A program made the translations under genes and the position numbers. The notes below the pieces were generated by a model, which did not search any database, was not told where the DNA came from, and saw only the letters and a list, made by a program, of their open reading frames with translations. Below are positions 49,475-58,396 of a stretch of 64,000 nucleotides of DNA, one piece after another. Source of the stretch: an uncultured Bacteroidales bacterium. GTDB lineage: Bacteria; Bacteroidota; Bacteroidia; Bacteroidales; Paludibacteraceae. The stretch's first letter is position 1. Every line of letters starts with the position of its first letter. The DNA lies in NCBI GenBank assembly GCA_944321895.1, contig CALUNA010000009.1, positions 46,263 to 110,262 on the forward strand, written 5' to 3'.

Positions 49475-51115
49475 ATGAAACTCAAAACACTGATTTTAAT
49501 GCTGGCCATCTGCCTGCCGGCAATCGCACAGGAACAGAAAGAATTCCGCATAAACAAAAACCTGACCATCTACAACGATGTCATGCGCCAGTTGGATCTG
49601 AATTATGTAGACACGCTCAACTATGACCAAATGGTCAAAACGAGCATCGACGCCATGCTCGGCAAACTGGACCCGTACACCGTTTACCTGCCGGAAGACA
49701 AGACGGAAGACTTGCAGTTCATGACCACCGGCGCCTACGGAGGCATCGGAGCCGTAATTTCACAACGCAACGGCAAAAGCTACATTACCGACCCCTATGA
49801 AGGCATGCCGGCACAACGGAACGATGTGCGGGCAGGAGACATCATCCTGGAAATTGACGGAAAAAGCACAAAAGGAAAAACGCTGAACGAGGTCAGCAAC
49901 ATGCTGCGCGGAAAACCACACGACAAAATCCGGCTGAAACTGGAACGCTACGGAGAAAAAAAACCAATCATCAGGGAATTTGAACGCGAAACCATACAAA
50001 TAAACCCGGTGGGATATGCCGGAATTGTTGCAAACGGAACAGGATACGTACAACTGAACGAATTCACCGACAAGGCCGCCACGGAATTCAAGGCTGCCGT
50101 AAACCGGATGGTCAAATCAGACAGCATCAGCGCGCTGGTTATCGACCTGCGCGACAACGGTGGCGGAATCATTGACGAAGCCATCAAAATCGTGGGCTAC
50201 TTCGTACCCAAAGGCACCGAAGTAGTCAGCACAAAAGGAAAAATCACATCCACCGAACGGGTCTATAAGACAACCACCGAACCCATTTACCCGGACATGA
50301 AACTCGCCGTACTGACCAACCGCGCTTCAGCATCCGCATCGGAAATCGTGGCCGGTGCCATGCAGGACCTGGACAGGGCCGTATTGATCGGCGAACGCAC
50401 CTTCGGCAAAGGGCTGGTGCAGAATATCCGCCCCATAAGCTATGACGGGCATCTGAAAATCACCACAGCCAAATACTACATCCCGAGCGGACGATGTATT
50501 CAGGCCATCGACTACAGCCACCGGAACGAAGACGGTAGCGTCGGCCGCGTACCGGACAGCCTGACACACGTTTTCCACACTAAAAACGGACGCATCGTGC
50601 GCGACGGTGGCGGCATCTCACCCGACATAGACATCAAGCCCCAAGAAGGCATCAACATTACCTATTACATCTATATCCAGAACATGCACTTCGATTTCGC
50701 GACAAAATACGTGGCCGAACATCCGACCATTGCACCGCCGGACAAATTCTCCATCAGCCAGGAAGACTACAAAGCCTTTGAAGACTTTCTGGAAGAAAAA
50801 GATTTCCACTACACCACCGAAACGGAAAAGTTCTACGAGCAACTGCTGGAACTGGCCAGCTATGAAGGACTGGACAGCATAGCGAAGCCGGAATTCGAAG
50901 CGCTGAAACAGAAACTCACGCCAGACATTTCGCAAGCACTCGTCACGTATAAGGACGACATAACCGACCTGCTGAACATGGAAATCATCAAACGCTACTA
51001 TTTCCAGAAAGGCGAAGTGCAATACAGCCTCCGGCACGACAAGGAACTGCAAAAAGCCAGGGAAATCCTGAACGATGACACACAACTGAATGAACTGCTC
51101 GGCAAAAAGCAGTAA
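49475..51115 (+). CDS. S41-family C-terminal processing peptidase
   Basis: The 546-residue protein has a signal peptide (MKLKTLILMLAICLPAIA), a PDZ domain (about 85-165; GIGAVISQRNGKSYITDPYE) and the S41 core. There the catalytic Ser is in NRASASASEIVAGAMQDL and the Lys in RTFGKGLVQNIRP. About 180 further helical residues follow. It is a periplasmic Tsp/Prc-like protease. ATG 49475 is chosen for the signal peptide, 10 bp after coaD. Confidence 0.93.
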   Translation: MKLKTLILMLAICLPAIAQEQKEFRINKNLTIYNDVMRQLDLNYVDTLNYDQMVKTSIDAMLGKLDPYTVYLPEDKTEDLQFMTTGAYGGIGAVISQRNGKSYITDPYEGMPAQRNDVRAGDIILEIDGKSTKGKTLNEVSNMLRGKPHDKIRLKLERYGEKKPIIREFERETIQINPVGYAGIVANGTGYVQLNEFTDKAATEFKAAVNRMVKSDSISALVIDLRDNGGGIIDEAIKIVGYFVPKGTEVVSTKGKITSTERVYKTTTEPIYPDMKLAVLTNRASASASEIVAGAMQDLDRAVLIGERTFGKGLVQNIRPISYDGHLKITTAKYYIPSGRCIQAIDYSHRNEDGSVGRVPDSLTHVFHTKNGRIVRDGGGISPDIDIKPQEGINITYYIYIQNMHFDFATKYVAEHPTIAPPDKFSISQEDYKAFEDFLEEKDFHYTTETEKFYEQLLELASYEGLDSIAKPEFEALKQKLTPDISQALVTYKDDITDLLNMEIIKRYYFQKGEVQYSLRHDKELQKAREILNDDTQLNELLGKKQ

Positions 51116-51130
51116 GTTCCACAAACCCAG

Positions 51131-51158
51131 ACCGCCCGAAGCAACTTCGGGCGGTTTT
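51131..51158 (+). terminator. Terminator after the S41 protease
   Basis: ACCGCCCGAAG (51131-51141) pairs perfectly with CTTCGGGCGGT (51145-51155), then T. It marks the end of the core segment; the next 360 bp (51159-51518) hold no gene that I recognise and become progressively AT-rich. Confidence 0.9.
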
Positions 51159-51518
51159 CATGTTCATGCCTGGAATTTTCCTAAATCAGAACTATCCTTC
51201 CCGCCTTACGAAACCAACAAAAAACAGGGCGTATCTTTCATTTATGGAGATTGGGGAATAATGGACACAGCCTGTTCGCAAATGGGGATTGATTAGTTTC
51301 CATCTTACGCAAATTTCTGAAATCGACACATACAGCCGCTTCCCCTTCCTTTGTACCGTGGCAGACAGGCAAGCCCAATGGAGAATGGTTGTGTTAAAAA
51401 CATAACACAGTTGTTGATGTGAATTATCGCTAAACTTCCACCAGAATATTCAGAAATGGTGCAGTGATTTTCAACTATAACGTAAAAAAAAAATCAACAG
51501 CCAAATAGCGACATACAT

Positions 51519-51583
51519 TTTAGCCAAAAAAGGTAATTTTATTTAGCCATATATGGTAATTTTGAAATATAGTGTTATCTTTG
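51519..51583 (+). promoter_or_regulatory. Two operator-like direct repeats and -7 element before the DUF4143 gene
   Basis: TTTAGCCAAAAAAGGTAATT (51519-51538) and TTTAGCCATATATGGTAATT (51542-51561) are 23 bp apart, each continuing TT. Each centres on CC(A/T)6GG; the second is a perfect palindrome (CCATATATGG). TATCTTTG (51576-51583) follows and ends 20 bp before the ATG. Two such sites over the promoter suggest repression by a DNA-binding protein, perhaps the gene's own product. Confidence 0.6.
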
Positions 51584-51603
51584 CCTTGTAATCAAATGTG
51601 GGT

Positions 51604-52878
51604 ATGAAGACATATAAACCAAGAATTGCCGATAAGGAGTTAGAACGAAAGCTGTCGGGTATCGGCGCCGTTTTGATTGAAGGACCTAAATGGTGCGGTA
51701 AAACAACAACAGCGGAGCAACGAGCGTCCACAATCATCTACATGGACGACCCTTTGTACAAGGAACAGAATCTCCGTATGGCCGATATAAACCCCAAAGC
51801 CTTGTTGGTCGGGAAATACCCCATATTGGTGGATGAATGGCAACTTGCTCCCAAATTATGGGATACAATTCGTTTTGAGGTCGATCATGAAGGAAGCGAA
51901 GGTCTTTTTATTTTAACCGGCTCTGCTGTTCCTGCAAAAACGGAAGAAATACATCATTCGGGAGCCGGCCGATTTGCATGGCTGACAATGCGCCCCATGA
52001 GTTTATACGAGTCTGGAGAATCTTCCGGAGAGGTTAGTTTGGAGGATATGTTTGAAACTCCGGACAATATAATGGGAATCAACAAACTGTCGCTTGATGA
52101 TATTGCCTTTTTGATTTGTCGGGGCGGGTGGCCTCGTGCCTCCTTGCAAACAGGAGATATTGCGCTGGATCAAGTGAAATACTATTATGACGCTGTGACC
52201 CGTGCGGACATTTCTCGTGCAGATGGTGTTCGTCGCAATCAGGAACGAGTGAAACGATTGATGCGTTCTTATGCTCGGCATCAAGGCTCACAAGTTCCTA
52301 TCAGTACAATTGTGGAAGATATGCGAGTGAATGATGAAGAATCGACGGATGTAAAAACGGTTGCTTCTTATATCGATGCTCTGAAAAAAATTTTTGTCAT
52401 AGAGGATTCTGTTGCGTGGAATCCCAACCTGCGCTCAAAAACAGCTATTCGAACATCTGATACCAGGTATTTTGTCGATCCGTCAATAGCCGTCGCAGCT
52501 TTGGGACTCGGTCCTAAAGACCTAATTAATGACCTCAATACAATGGGATTGTTGTTTGAGACGCTTTGCGTGCGGGATTTACGCGTATTTGCAAGTGCTT
52601 TAGATGGACAAGTTTATCATTTCCGAGACAAATACGGACTTGAATGCGATGCGGTCGTTCACCTGCGTAATGGCAAATTCGGCCTTGTCGAAATAAAACT
52701 TGGCGGAGACCAACTTATAGAACAAGGCGCAACTACCCTGAATACATTAGCAGCAAAGATTGATACGGACAAAATGAAAGCCCCGTCCTTCTTAATGGTG
52801 TTGACGGCAACAGGAAAATTCGCCTATCGACGTGCAGACGGAGTTTATGTAGTTCCCATTGGATGCTTGAAAGACTGA
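51604..52878 (+). CDS. AAA-type ATPase with DUF4143 domain
   Basis: A 424-residue protein of the DUF4143 ATPase family. The P-loop is IEGPKWCGKTTTAEQ (about residues 18-32), Walker B-like YPILVDEWQLAPKLWD, and sensor-like GLFILTGSAVPA. The C-terminal half carries the DUF4143 nuclease-like core: FRDKYGLECDAVVHLRNGKF and GLVEIKLGGD, with the PD-(D/E)xK pattern E-x-D...E-x-K. Function is not established for the family; they are common in islands and sometimes toxin-like. Composition is nearer the core than the next operon. Confidence 0.85.
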   Translation: MKTYKPRIADKELERKLSGIGAVLIEGPKWCGKTTTAEQRASTIIYMDDPLYKEQNLRMADINPKALLVGKYPILVDEWQLAPKLWDTIRFEVDHEGSEGLFILTGSAVPAKTEEIHHSGAGRFAWLTMRPMSLYESGESSGEVSLEDMFETPDNIMGINKLSLDDIAFLICRGGWPRASLQTGDIALDQVKYYYDAVTRADISRADGVRRNQERVKRLMRSYARHQGSQVPISTIVEDMRVNDEESTDVKTVASYIDALKKIFVIEDSVAWNPNLRSKTAIRTSDTRYFVDPSIAVAALGLGPKDLINDLNTMGLLFETLCVRDLRVFASALDGQVYHFRDKYGLECDAVVHLRNGKFGLVEIKLGGDQLIEQGATTLNTLAAKIDTDKMKAPSFLMVLTATGKFAYRRADGVYVVPIGCLKD

Positions 52879-52883
52879 TAAAC

Positions 52884-53000
52884 AACATCAACCAACTGAT
52901 CTCATCTATATGGAATATTGCTGACGGTATTCTTGTAAATATATATAACAAGGAGGGTAAAGCGATTCTCCCGATAATTGTATTGAAACAGATACACTGA
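52884..53000 (+). pseudogene. Decayed hsdM-like N-terminal fragment
   Basis: The frame ending at TGA 52998-53000 reads INQLISSIWNIADGIL then VNIYNKEGKAILPIIVLKQI. This closely follows the N-terminus of type I restriction methylase HsdM (family pattern xFIWxIAD...YKxVILPxxVLRRxD). The expected Asp after Arg-Arg is lost and a stop follows. No other HsdM motif is nearby. From 53001 to about 53230, further short open stretches occur in shifting frames without any whole gene. Confidence 0.5.
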
Positions 53001-53245
53001 CGGAAGGCGACGTATTGGGTTTGCTTACCCCAAAATTTGCCGACAATAGAATCAACATAAGCAATCGTCCTGTCTTGTTTGATGATAGTACATTTTTTCA
53101 CCAGAATTATTCGATTTGCATAATTCAAACAGAATAATTATTTTTGAAAGACCTTGTCACGGAAATCAATAAAGTCTTCTCTGTAACCGACAGGCTGTTT
53201 GCCATGTGGATAAATAAGTTGTATGGGAGTAGGGGGATATGTTTA

Positions 53246-53275
53246 TAGGGAAAAAGTTTGTAGGGAAAAAGTTTG
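53246..53275. repeat. 15-bp tandem duplication
   Basis: TAGGGAAAAAGTTTG occurs twice in direct succession (53246-53260 and 53261-53275) in the AT-rich non-coding stretch between the hsdM remnant and the four-gene operon. From 53276 to 53477 I see nothing else definite. Confidence 0.85.
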
Positions 53276-53477
53276 TTTGGTGTGAAAGTATTGTTAAATA
53301 TGAAGCTTATTAGATTACTGAATAGTGTGAATTACAGTATTGTAAACAGAGTGAAGAGATAAAAACTCAACGTATAAATGAGGTCTGTAAATTGACACCG
53401 GAATATTGCACTTGCAGAATTGCTTCTGCAGTAATCATATTTTTGTACTTTTATGCCCTAGTTGCAATATAAATAAG

Positions 53478-53485
53478 TATTTTTG
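53478..53485 (+). promoter_or_regulatory. -7 element of the four-gene operon
   Basis: TATTTTTG lies 24 bp before the ATG at 53510. No clear -33 element at 19-21 bp. The whole operon follows without a terminator until 58286. Confidence 0.5.
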
Positions 53486-53509
53486 CATTATATAAAAGCA
53501 GGCTAATAT

Positions 53510-54427
53510 ATGAATGATAAAGCTGGGTTAATAGCAGAACGAATGAAAATTTTTCGTGAGATGCTATTACTGCCAAAACCGAATGGTTTGGATTTTGAAA
53601 GTTGGTTGGATAATTTCCAAAAACAAGAAGATAAGGAACTTGCTGCTCGTATTTTAAAATATTTTATTTATTTCTCTGATGACTTAATAGATCAAATGCT
53701 CCGTACGGTTATAGGGCGTTGTGGTTATTATTTTATGCAAAATGTTCCTGGATGGAATCATGATAGTTTTAAGAACGAATGTTGGTATAGTTTTATTCAA
53801 GGAGAAAATCCAGACGATGCGACAGATAGTGGTTATATTTTCACTCGTAAACTTAGAGAAGTTCTGAATATTCCTGATAACCGTATTATAAAGTTTGATA
53901 CACTGTTTAAAAAATTGGAAGATAATACTAGTACTCCTCAGAATGTTATTTTAGTAGATGATTTTGTAGGTTCCGGTGCTCAAACAGATAAAGCTTGGAA
54001 CGAACACAAATTAGGATTAAAAAAGAAGACTTTAAGCGAACTTCAAAGTCGGTTTAATCATCGTATAATTTATGCCCCTCTTGTTGTTAATGATATGGGG
54101 CTATTGAGAATTAAGAAATATTGTTCTAATTTACACTTAGAATATATATATCATTTGGGTCCAGAATATAATCTTTTAAATATAGATGGATTATGCTGGG
54201 CAGGTGATTATAGTTTGTATGCTAGATTTTTAAATATGATGAGTAGAATAGCTAAGGAACAAAAAATTCCTGTGACAGGTGGAGACAGTGTGAATGATAT
54301 AATGGGCTTTGCTGAACAAGGTCTTGCTTTGGCTTTTCATCATGGTATTCCAGATGCATGTCCTGCATTCTTTTATTGGAATACTGATAATTGGAAACCT
54401 TTAAAAAAACGTCCGTATCATAGATAA
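53510..54427 (+). CDS. Phosphoribosyltransferase-like protein (four-gene operon, gene 1)
   Basis: The 305-residue protein has a type I PRTase-like PRPP loop, NVILVDDFVGSGAQTDKAWN (about residues 145-164), preceded by a helical N-terminal half (LAARILKYFIYFSDDLIDQM) of about 100 residues that ordinary PRTases lack. After the loop, HRIIYAPLVVNDMGLLRIKK and a C-terminal tail with ALAFHHGIPDACPAFFYWNT follow. The match is to the stand-alone PRTase-like proteins that accompany ORC/CDC6-type ATPases in putative conflict systems; I recall such annotations but cannot check. A nucleotide or PRPP-linked effector role is inference. It is the first gene; the next ATG is 11 bp on. AT-rich like the whole operon. 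Confidence 0.7.
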   Translation: MNDKAGLIAERMKIFREMLLLPKPNGLDFESWLDNFQKQEDKELAARILKYFIYFSDDLIDQMLRTVIGRCGYYFMQNVPGWNHDSFKNECWYSFIQGENPDDATDSGYIFTRKLREVLNIPDNRIIKFDTLFKKLEDNTSTPQNVILVDDFVGSGAQTDKAWNEHKLGLKKKTLSELQSRFNHRIIYAPLVVNDMGLLRIKKYCSNLHLEYIYHLGPEYNLLNIDGLCWAGDYSLYARFLNMMSRIAKEQKIPVTGGDSVNDIMGFAEQGLALAFHHGIPDACPAFFYWNTDNWKPLKKRPYHR

Positions 54428-54438
54428 ACTTTGAGATT

Positions 54439-56313
54439 ATGACATCAGATGAAAAATTGGCACAACTCGATGAGTTGTTTGGTAGTTATAAGGCGGAGTG
54501 GCTTAATGAAAAAATATTTCACTTCTTTGCCGCTCCAAGTTATTTTACATCTTTAAAGGATAAACGCCCATGTGTGTTGATGGGAGGTCGCGGCACAGGA
54601 AAGACAACTGTTTTAAGAGGCTTGTCTTATATGGGGCAGTATGCTTTGAATAATGATGATATTGATAGGTTTGATTTAAATAGTTATATTGGTATTTATT
54701 TTAGATGTGATACAAATCATGTTCATGCATTTAGTGGAAAAGGGATTGACAATGGAACATGGATGAAGATTTTTGCACACTATTTCAATCTTATTTTTAC
54801 ATCAGAAATACTTGAATTCATAGATTGGCATAAAAAACTTAAATCTGATGATGAAGTGTTGTCGAAACATGCATGTAGTTTGATCGCTACTTCTTTACAT
54901 TTGGGTGATGTTTCGGATTATAAAGAATTAATACATGTACTGGAAACGGCTATGTATAAATTTCAGGCAGATATTAATAACATTTCAGATGGTAATATGC
55001 CACAACTTTCATTAGCAGGTGATCCTGTTAAAATAGTGACTGAGCAGGCAAGAAAATTAAGACAGTTTAGTGGTAAAATATTTTATTTGCTTATTGATGA
55101 ATATGAAAATCTTTTGGATTCCCAGCAGCAGATTGTAAATACATTACTTAAACATGTACCTCAATCTTATACGATAAAGATTGGTGTACGTGAGATGGGT
55201 TGGAGAGTTAAGCATACGATGAATCCACAGGAAAGCGTTATTGATCCTGCTGACTATGTATTGTTCAATATTGTAGATGAGTTTACTGATGAAACTCCTG
55301 ATAAGTTTGAATCTTTTGCACGTGATGTATGCCAGTTAAGAATAAAAGATTTGCTTGAAGATGGTGGTGTAGAATTTGATATAGAGCAGGCTTTAGTAAA
55401 TTTGCCTTACGAAGATGAGGCAATAAAGCTTGGAGTAGAACAGACCAGCCAGTATAAAAATATTCTTGAGTATGAAAAGGAGAGTGGACTTGATTTAGGA
55501 GTGTCTTCGTTGTATAAGTTCTTTATATCTTATTGGTCTGAAAATCATAATTCAATGCTTAAAGATACAATAGAGGATTATTTAAAAAATGCGAAAAGCT
55601 GGAATACTCGCTATGAGAATTATAAGTATAGTCTGCTCTTTAAAATACGCACTGGAAGAGGCAGTGGTGGAATTCAGAAATATTATGCAGGATGGAGTAC
55701 ATTTGTAAAACTAGCCAATGGAAATATCCGTTATTTAATGGAGTTGGTTTACCGTTCTTATTATATTTATTTGCAGGAAGGAGGAGACATTACTAAACCT
55801 GTATCTGCCGATGTTCAGACAAAGGCAGCACGTAACGTAGGGTGGAAAAATCTTACAGAGTTGGAAGGTACATGGAGTAATGGAGCTCAATTGACACGCA
55901 TGGTTCAGACACTTGGTACTATCTTTTCAAAGTTGGCTAAAGATGGAGAAAATTCAGCTCCCGAAATAGTGCAATTTGAAATAGAAGGTAAACGTTCTGC
56001 ACGTACGGAGGAATTACTTCAAGCAGGAATCATGAATTTAGCACTTGTTCGTATGCCTGCCAATAAACAGTCGGGACGTGGTAGTGTAAAGGAATTTATG
56101 TATTCGCTTCATCCTATTTTTGCTCCTTATTTTATATATAGTTTCCGTAGAAAACGTAAAATGGGATTATCTGATGCGGAATTCTTGTTATGTGTGGATA
56201 ATCCTAATGATGCTGTTAAGGATATTTTAAATAAGAGAAATGTTAAATTGGATGAAGACAGGGAGTTGATAAATCAGTTATCTTTTGACTTTGAGGATTG
56301 GTATGATAAGTAA
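54439..56313 (+). CDS. ORC/CDC6-like AAA+ ATPase (gene 2)
   Basis: The 624-residue protein has Walker A PCVLMGGRGTGKTTVLRGL (about residues 44-62) and Walker B KIFYLLIDEYENLLDSQQQ (about 213-231; Asp220, Glu221), then a sensor-like IKIGVREMGWR (about 248-258). The arrangement and size suit the ORC-CDC6 family of signal ATPases rather than MoxR or STAND proteins. A long C-terminal half has mixed helices and strands, with GSVKEFMYSLHPIFAPYF near residue 555, possibly a winged-helix or partner-binding region. Likely the switch that turns recognition into effector action. The next start overlaps its stop by 11 bases. Confidence 0.75.
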   Translation: MTSDEKLAQLDELFGSYKAEWLNEKIFHFFAAPSYFTSLKDKRPCVLMGGRGTGKTTVLRGLSYMGQYALNNDDIDRFDLNSYIGIYFRCDTNHVHAFSGKGIDNGTWMKIFAHYFNLIFTSEILEFIDWHKKLKSDDEVLSKHACSLIATSLHLGDVSDYKELIHVLETAMYKFQADINNISDGNMPQLSLAGDPVKIVTEQARKLRQFSGKIFYLLIDEYENLLDSQQQIVNTLLKHVPQSYTIKIGVREMGWRVKHTMNPQESVIDPADYVLFNIVDEFTDETPDKFESFARDVCQLRIKDLLEDGGVEFDIEQALVNLPYEDEAIKLGVEQTSQYKNILEYEKESGLDLGVSSLYKFFISYWSENHNSMLKDTIEDYLKNAKSWNTRYENYKYSLLFKIRTGRGSGGIQKYYAGWSTFVKLANGNIRYLMELVYRSYYIYLQEGGDITKPVSADVQTKAARNVGWKNLTELEGTWSNGAQLTRMVQTLGTIFSKLAKDGENSAPEIVQFEIEGKRSARTEELLQAGIMNLALVRMPANKQSGRGSVKEFMYSLHPIFAPYFIYSFRRKRKMGLSDAEFLLCVDNPNDAVKDILNKRNVKLDEDRELINQLSFDFEDWYDK

Positions 56314-57235
56314 GGATTATTTGTACACAGAAATCTGGGACGATTTACGCTCGGTTGAGCTAGAATCAACAGCCCTTTATCTTTATACTCAGGACCCAGA
56401 GGATAGAAGTCGTCATTGTGCTTCAAATCTATCTATGAACAATTCGGATACAATATTTGAAAAGATTTCAATTAATGACAATGATCAGATGTTGTTTTCC
56501 TCAAATAATAGTATTATACCATTGAATAGTAATGATGCAATAGGTGGATTTTTTTCTTTATTTACTTTTCAAGTATTGTACTTGGAAGTGACTGGTATGT
56601 GTTGTCGTCTTATAGCTCCATTAATGAAGTATGCTATTCAAAAAGGTATAAAGACACGGATCGTTTATAGTGAACCAAAGGAGTATTTATTGACTGAATT
56701 CCAAAAAGAGGGGATTAATAGAGATTTATCAGAGTCTGTGGCAGGTGTAAGCCCTTTGCCTGGGTTTATTCGTTTGATTCCTTTTAAAGAAGAACCAATT
56801 TTTGTGACGTTGCTTGGTTTTGAAGGTGGTAGATTTTCTTATTTGGTTGCAAATAAACAACCTTCTTATGATAAAATATTACCTGTTGTCGGAGTGCCAG
56901 GTTATAGAATACATTATCCATTTGAAAGTTTTTGGGGGAATCGTAATGCGCTTAAAACTACTAAAGCATATGAACGTATAGTGTATGCTGAAGCTAATTC
57001 TATAGTTGATGCTTATCTGATTCTAAAGAAAATTTCTTACGATAAAAGAAACCCCAATATGATAGTGGCGCCGATTGGGACAAAACCTCATGCAGTTGGA
57101 GCTATCCTATATGCTATAAAAAATCCCGATAAAGTGGAATTGTTGTATGATAATCCCAAAAGAAGTTTGCATAGAACAAAAGGTGTAGGACGTATATTGG
57201 TTTGTGATATAACAAGGCTCTTTGATGAAAACTAA
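56303..57235 (+). CDS. Protein of unknown family (gene 3)
   Basis: A 310-residue protein I do not recognise. There is no signal or membrane segment. It appears two-layered: an N-terminal alpha/beta half (LMKYAIQKGIKTRIVYSEPK, a Rossmann-like strand then acidic turn) and a C-terminal segment with MIVAPIGTKPHAVGAILYAI, strand-glycine loop-helix, followed by VELLYDNPKRSLHRTKGVGR. Basic residues cluster here (Lys-Arg-Ser-Leu-His-Arg-Thr-Lys). This is faintly like CARF or other nucleotide-sensing Rossmann domains. I chose ATG 56303, overlapping the ATPase stop, over an upstream TTG. Tight overlaps on both sides make it an obligate part of the system. Confidence 0.6.
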   Translation: MISKDYLYTEIWDDLRSVELESTALYLYTQDPEDRSRHCASNLSMNNSDTIFEKISINDNDQMLFSSNNSIIPLNSNDAIGGFFSLFTFQVLYLEVTGMCCRLIAPLMKYAIQKGIKTRIVYSEPKEYLLTEFQKEGINRDLSESVAGVSPLPGFIRLIPFKEEPIFVTLLGFEGGRFSYLVANKQPSYDKILPVVGVPGYRIHYPFESFWGNRNALKTTKAYERIVYAEANSIVDAYLILKKISYDKRNPNMIVAPIGTKPHAVGAILYAIKNPDKVELLYDNPKRSLHRTKGVGRILVCDITRLFDEN

Positions 57236-58286
57236 TATGCCAGGATTAGATTCTTATTATACACCATCTTCTTTAGCTGATAAATTGGTTAACTTTATTG
57301 TACCTACTCAGGTTTCTTGTGCAGTGGATTTTTGTGTAGGAGATGGTAATTTGCTCAAAGCAGTAGCAAAACGATACGATAATGCAATATTGTATGGTAC
57401 TGATATTTCAGGTGATGCTTTGAGTAAGCTTTCTAGCCAATGTCCCGATTGGTATCTGGGGAAGTGTGATTTTAAAACGGATGAATCTATAGATAATGTA
57501 CTTTTTCTAAAAAACAAGTTGTTTGATTTGATAGTTTTGAATCCGCCATTCACATGTAAAGGGAGTGTAGTTGAGAATTTAAAATTTGAAGGAGAGGAAT
57601 ATCGTGTAAGTACTGCCATGTTTTTTCTAATGAGAGCTTTAAGGTATTTGGCGCCTAATGGTGGTTTATATGCTATATTGCCAATAAGTTGTGTGTATTC
57701 TATTAAAGATAGAAAGGCATGGAACTATTTGAAAGCGCATTATAATGCTTGTATTTTAGAAGAGTCTAACAAGGTTAGTTTTACCAGTAAGTGCGCACCG
57801 AATATAGTATTAGTATATGTTGGCCATTATAAAGTAAATGGAATAGAAAAGTTTAGTACTTTTGACTTTTCATCACTTGCTGTCACATCAATAGTAAGAG
57901 GATGTGTCAGGATGCAGAATTTGCAGTATAGCAAATCAAAAAATGCAGTGCCGTTAATCCATACAACTAATTTGCAGAAAGGAAAATTAATGAATCTAGA
58001 GTGTATTATAGCTGGGAATAATATTCTTGTAGATGGAAGTGGAGTGGTTATACCACGAGTTTGTAATCCAAGTCCAAATAAAATTGCTTTATTAGATGAG
58101 GATTCGATTTACGCTCTTTCGGATTGTGTTATTGTTTTAAGAACTAAAAATCGAATTGATGCCCAAAAAATACGAGATAGTATAATAGAGCATTGGTATG
58201 ATTTTTTATTGGTGTATAAAGGTACAGGAGCTCAATATACTACATTGGAAAGATTGAGAACTCTTTTTGGAGTAACTCAATCTTGA
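57225..58286 (+). CDS. N6-adenine DNA methyltransferase (gene 4)
   Basis: The 353-residue protein begins with motif X (DSYYTPSSLADKLVNFI). Motif I for SAM is AVDFCVGDGNLLKA (about 33-46), and the catalytic motif IV is LIVLNPPFTCKG (about 104-115), the NPPF form of N6-adenine enzymes in the TaqI/Eco57I branch. The later part (about 200-353) is a probable target-recognition domain with VVIPRVCNPSPNKIALLDED. ATG 57225 overlaps the previous stop; an ATG at 57237 is possible. It probably marks host DNA as self for the system. No restriction nuclease is recognisable in the operon. Confidence 0.85.
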   Translation: MKTNMPGLDSYYTPSSLADKLVNFIVPTQVSCAVDFCVGDGNLLKAVAKRYDNAILYGTDISGDALSKLSSQCPDWYLGKCDFKTDESIDNVLFLKNKLFDLIVLNPPFTCKGSVVENLKFEGEEYRVSTAMFFLMRALRYLAPNGGLYAILPISCVYSIKDRKAWNYLKAHYNACILEESNKVSFTSKCAPNIVLVYVGHYKVNGIEKFSTFDFSSLAVTSIVRGCVRMQNLQYSKSKNAVPLIHTTNLQKGKLMNLECIIAGNNILVDGSGVVIPRVCNPSPNKIALLDEDSIYALSDCVIVLRTKNRIDAQKIRDSIIEHWYDFLLVYKGTGAQYTTLERLRTLFGVTQS

Positions 58287-58396
58287 CTTTAAACAACAAA
58301 TTCTAGCTGTTATTTTGTATGCGTGCTATGCTTATGATTTTTATTTCGTCATCTGATAATTTATAAAGGTACTATAAAATATTTTGTGTAAATGGA

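Noticed and set aside
52733..53128. A 131-codon minus frame over the end of the DUF4143 gene
   Set aside because: No recognisable domain; it overlaps a well-supported gene and the hsdM remnant on the other strand.
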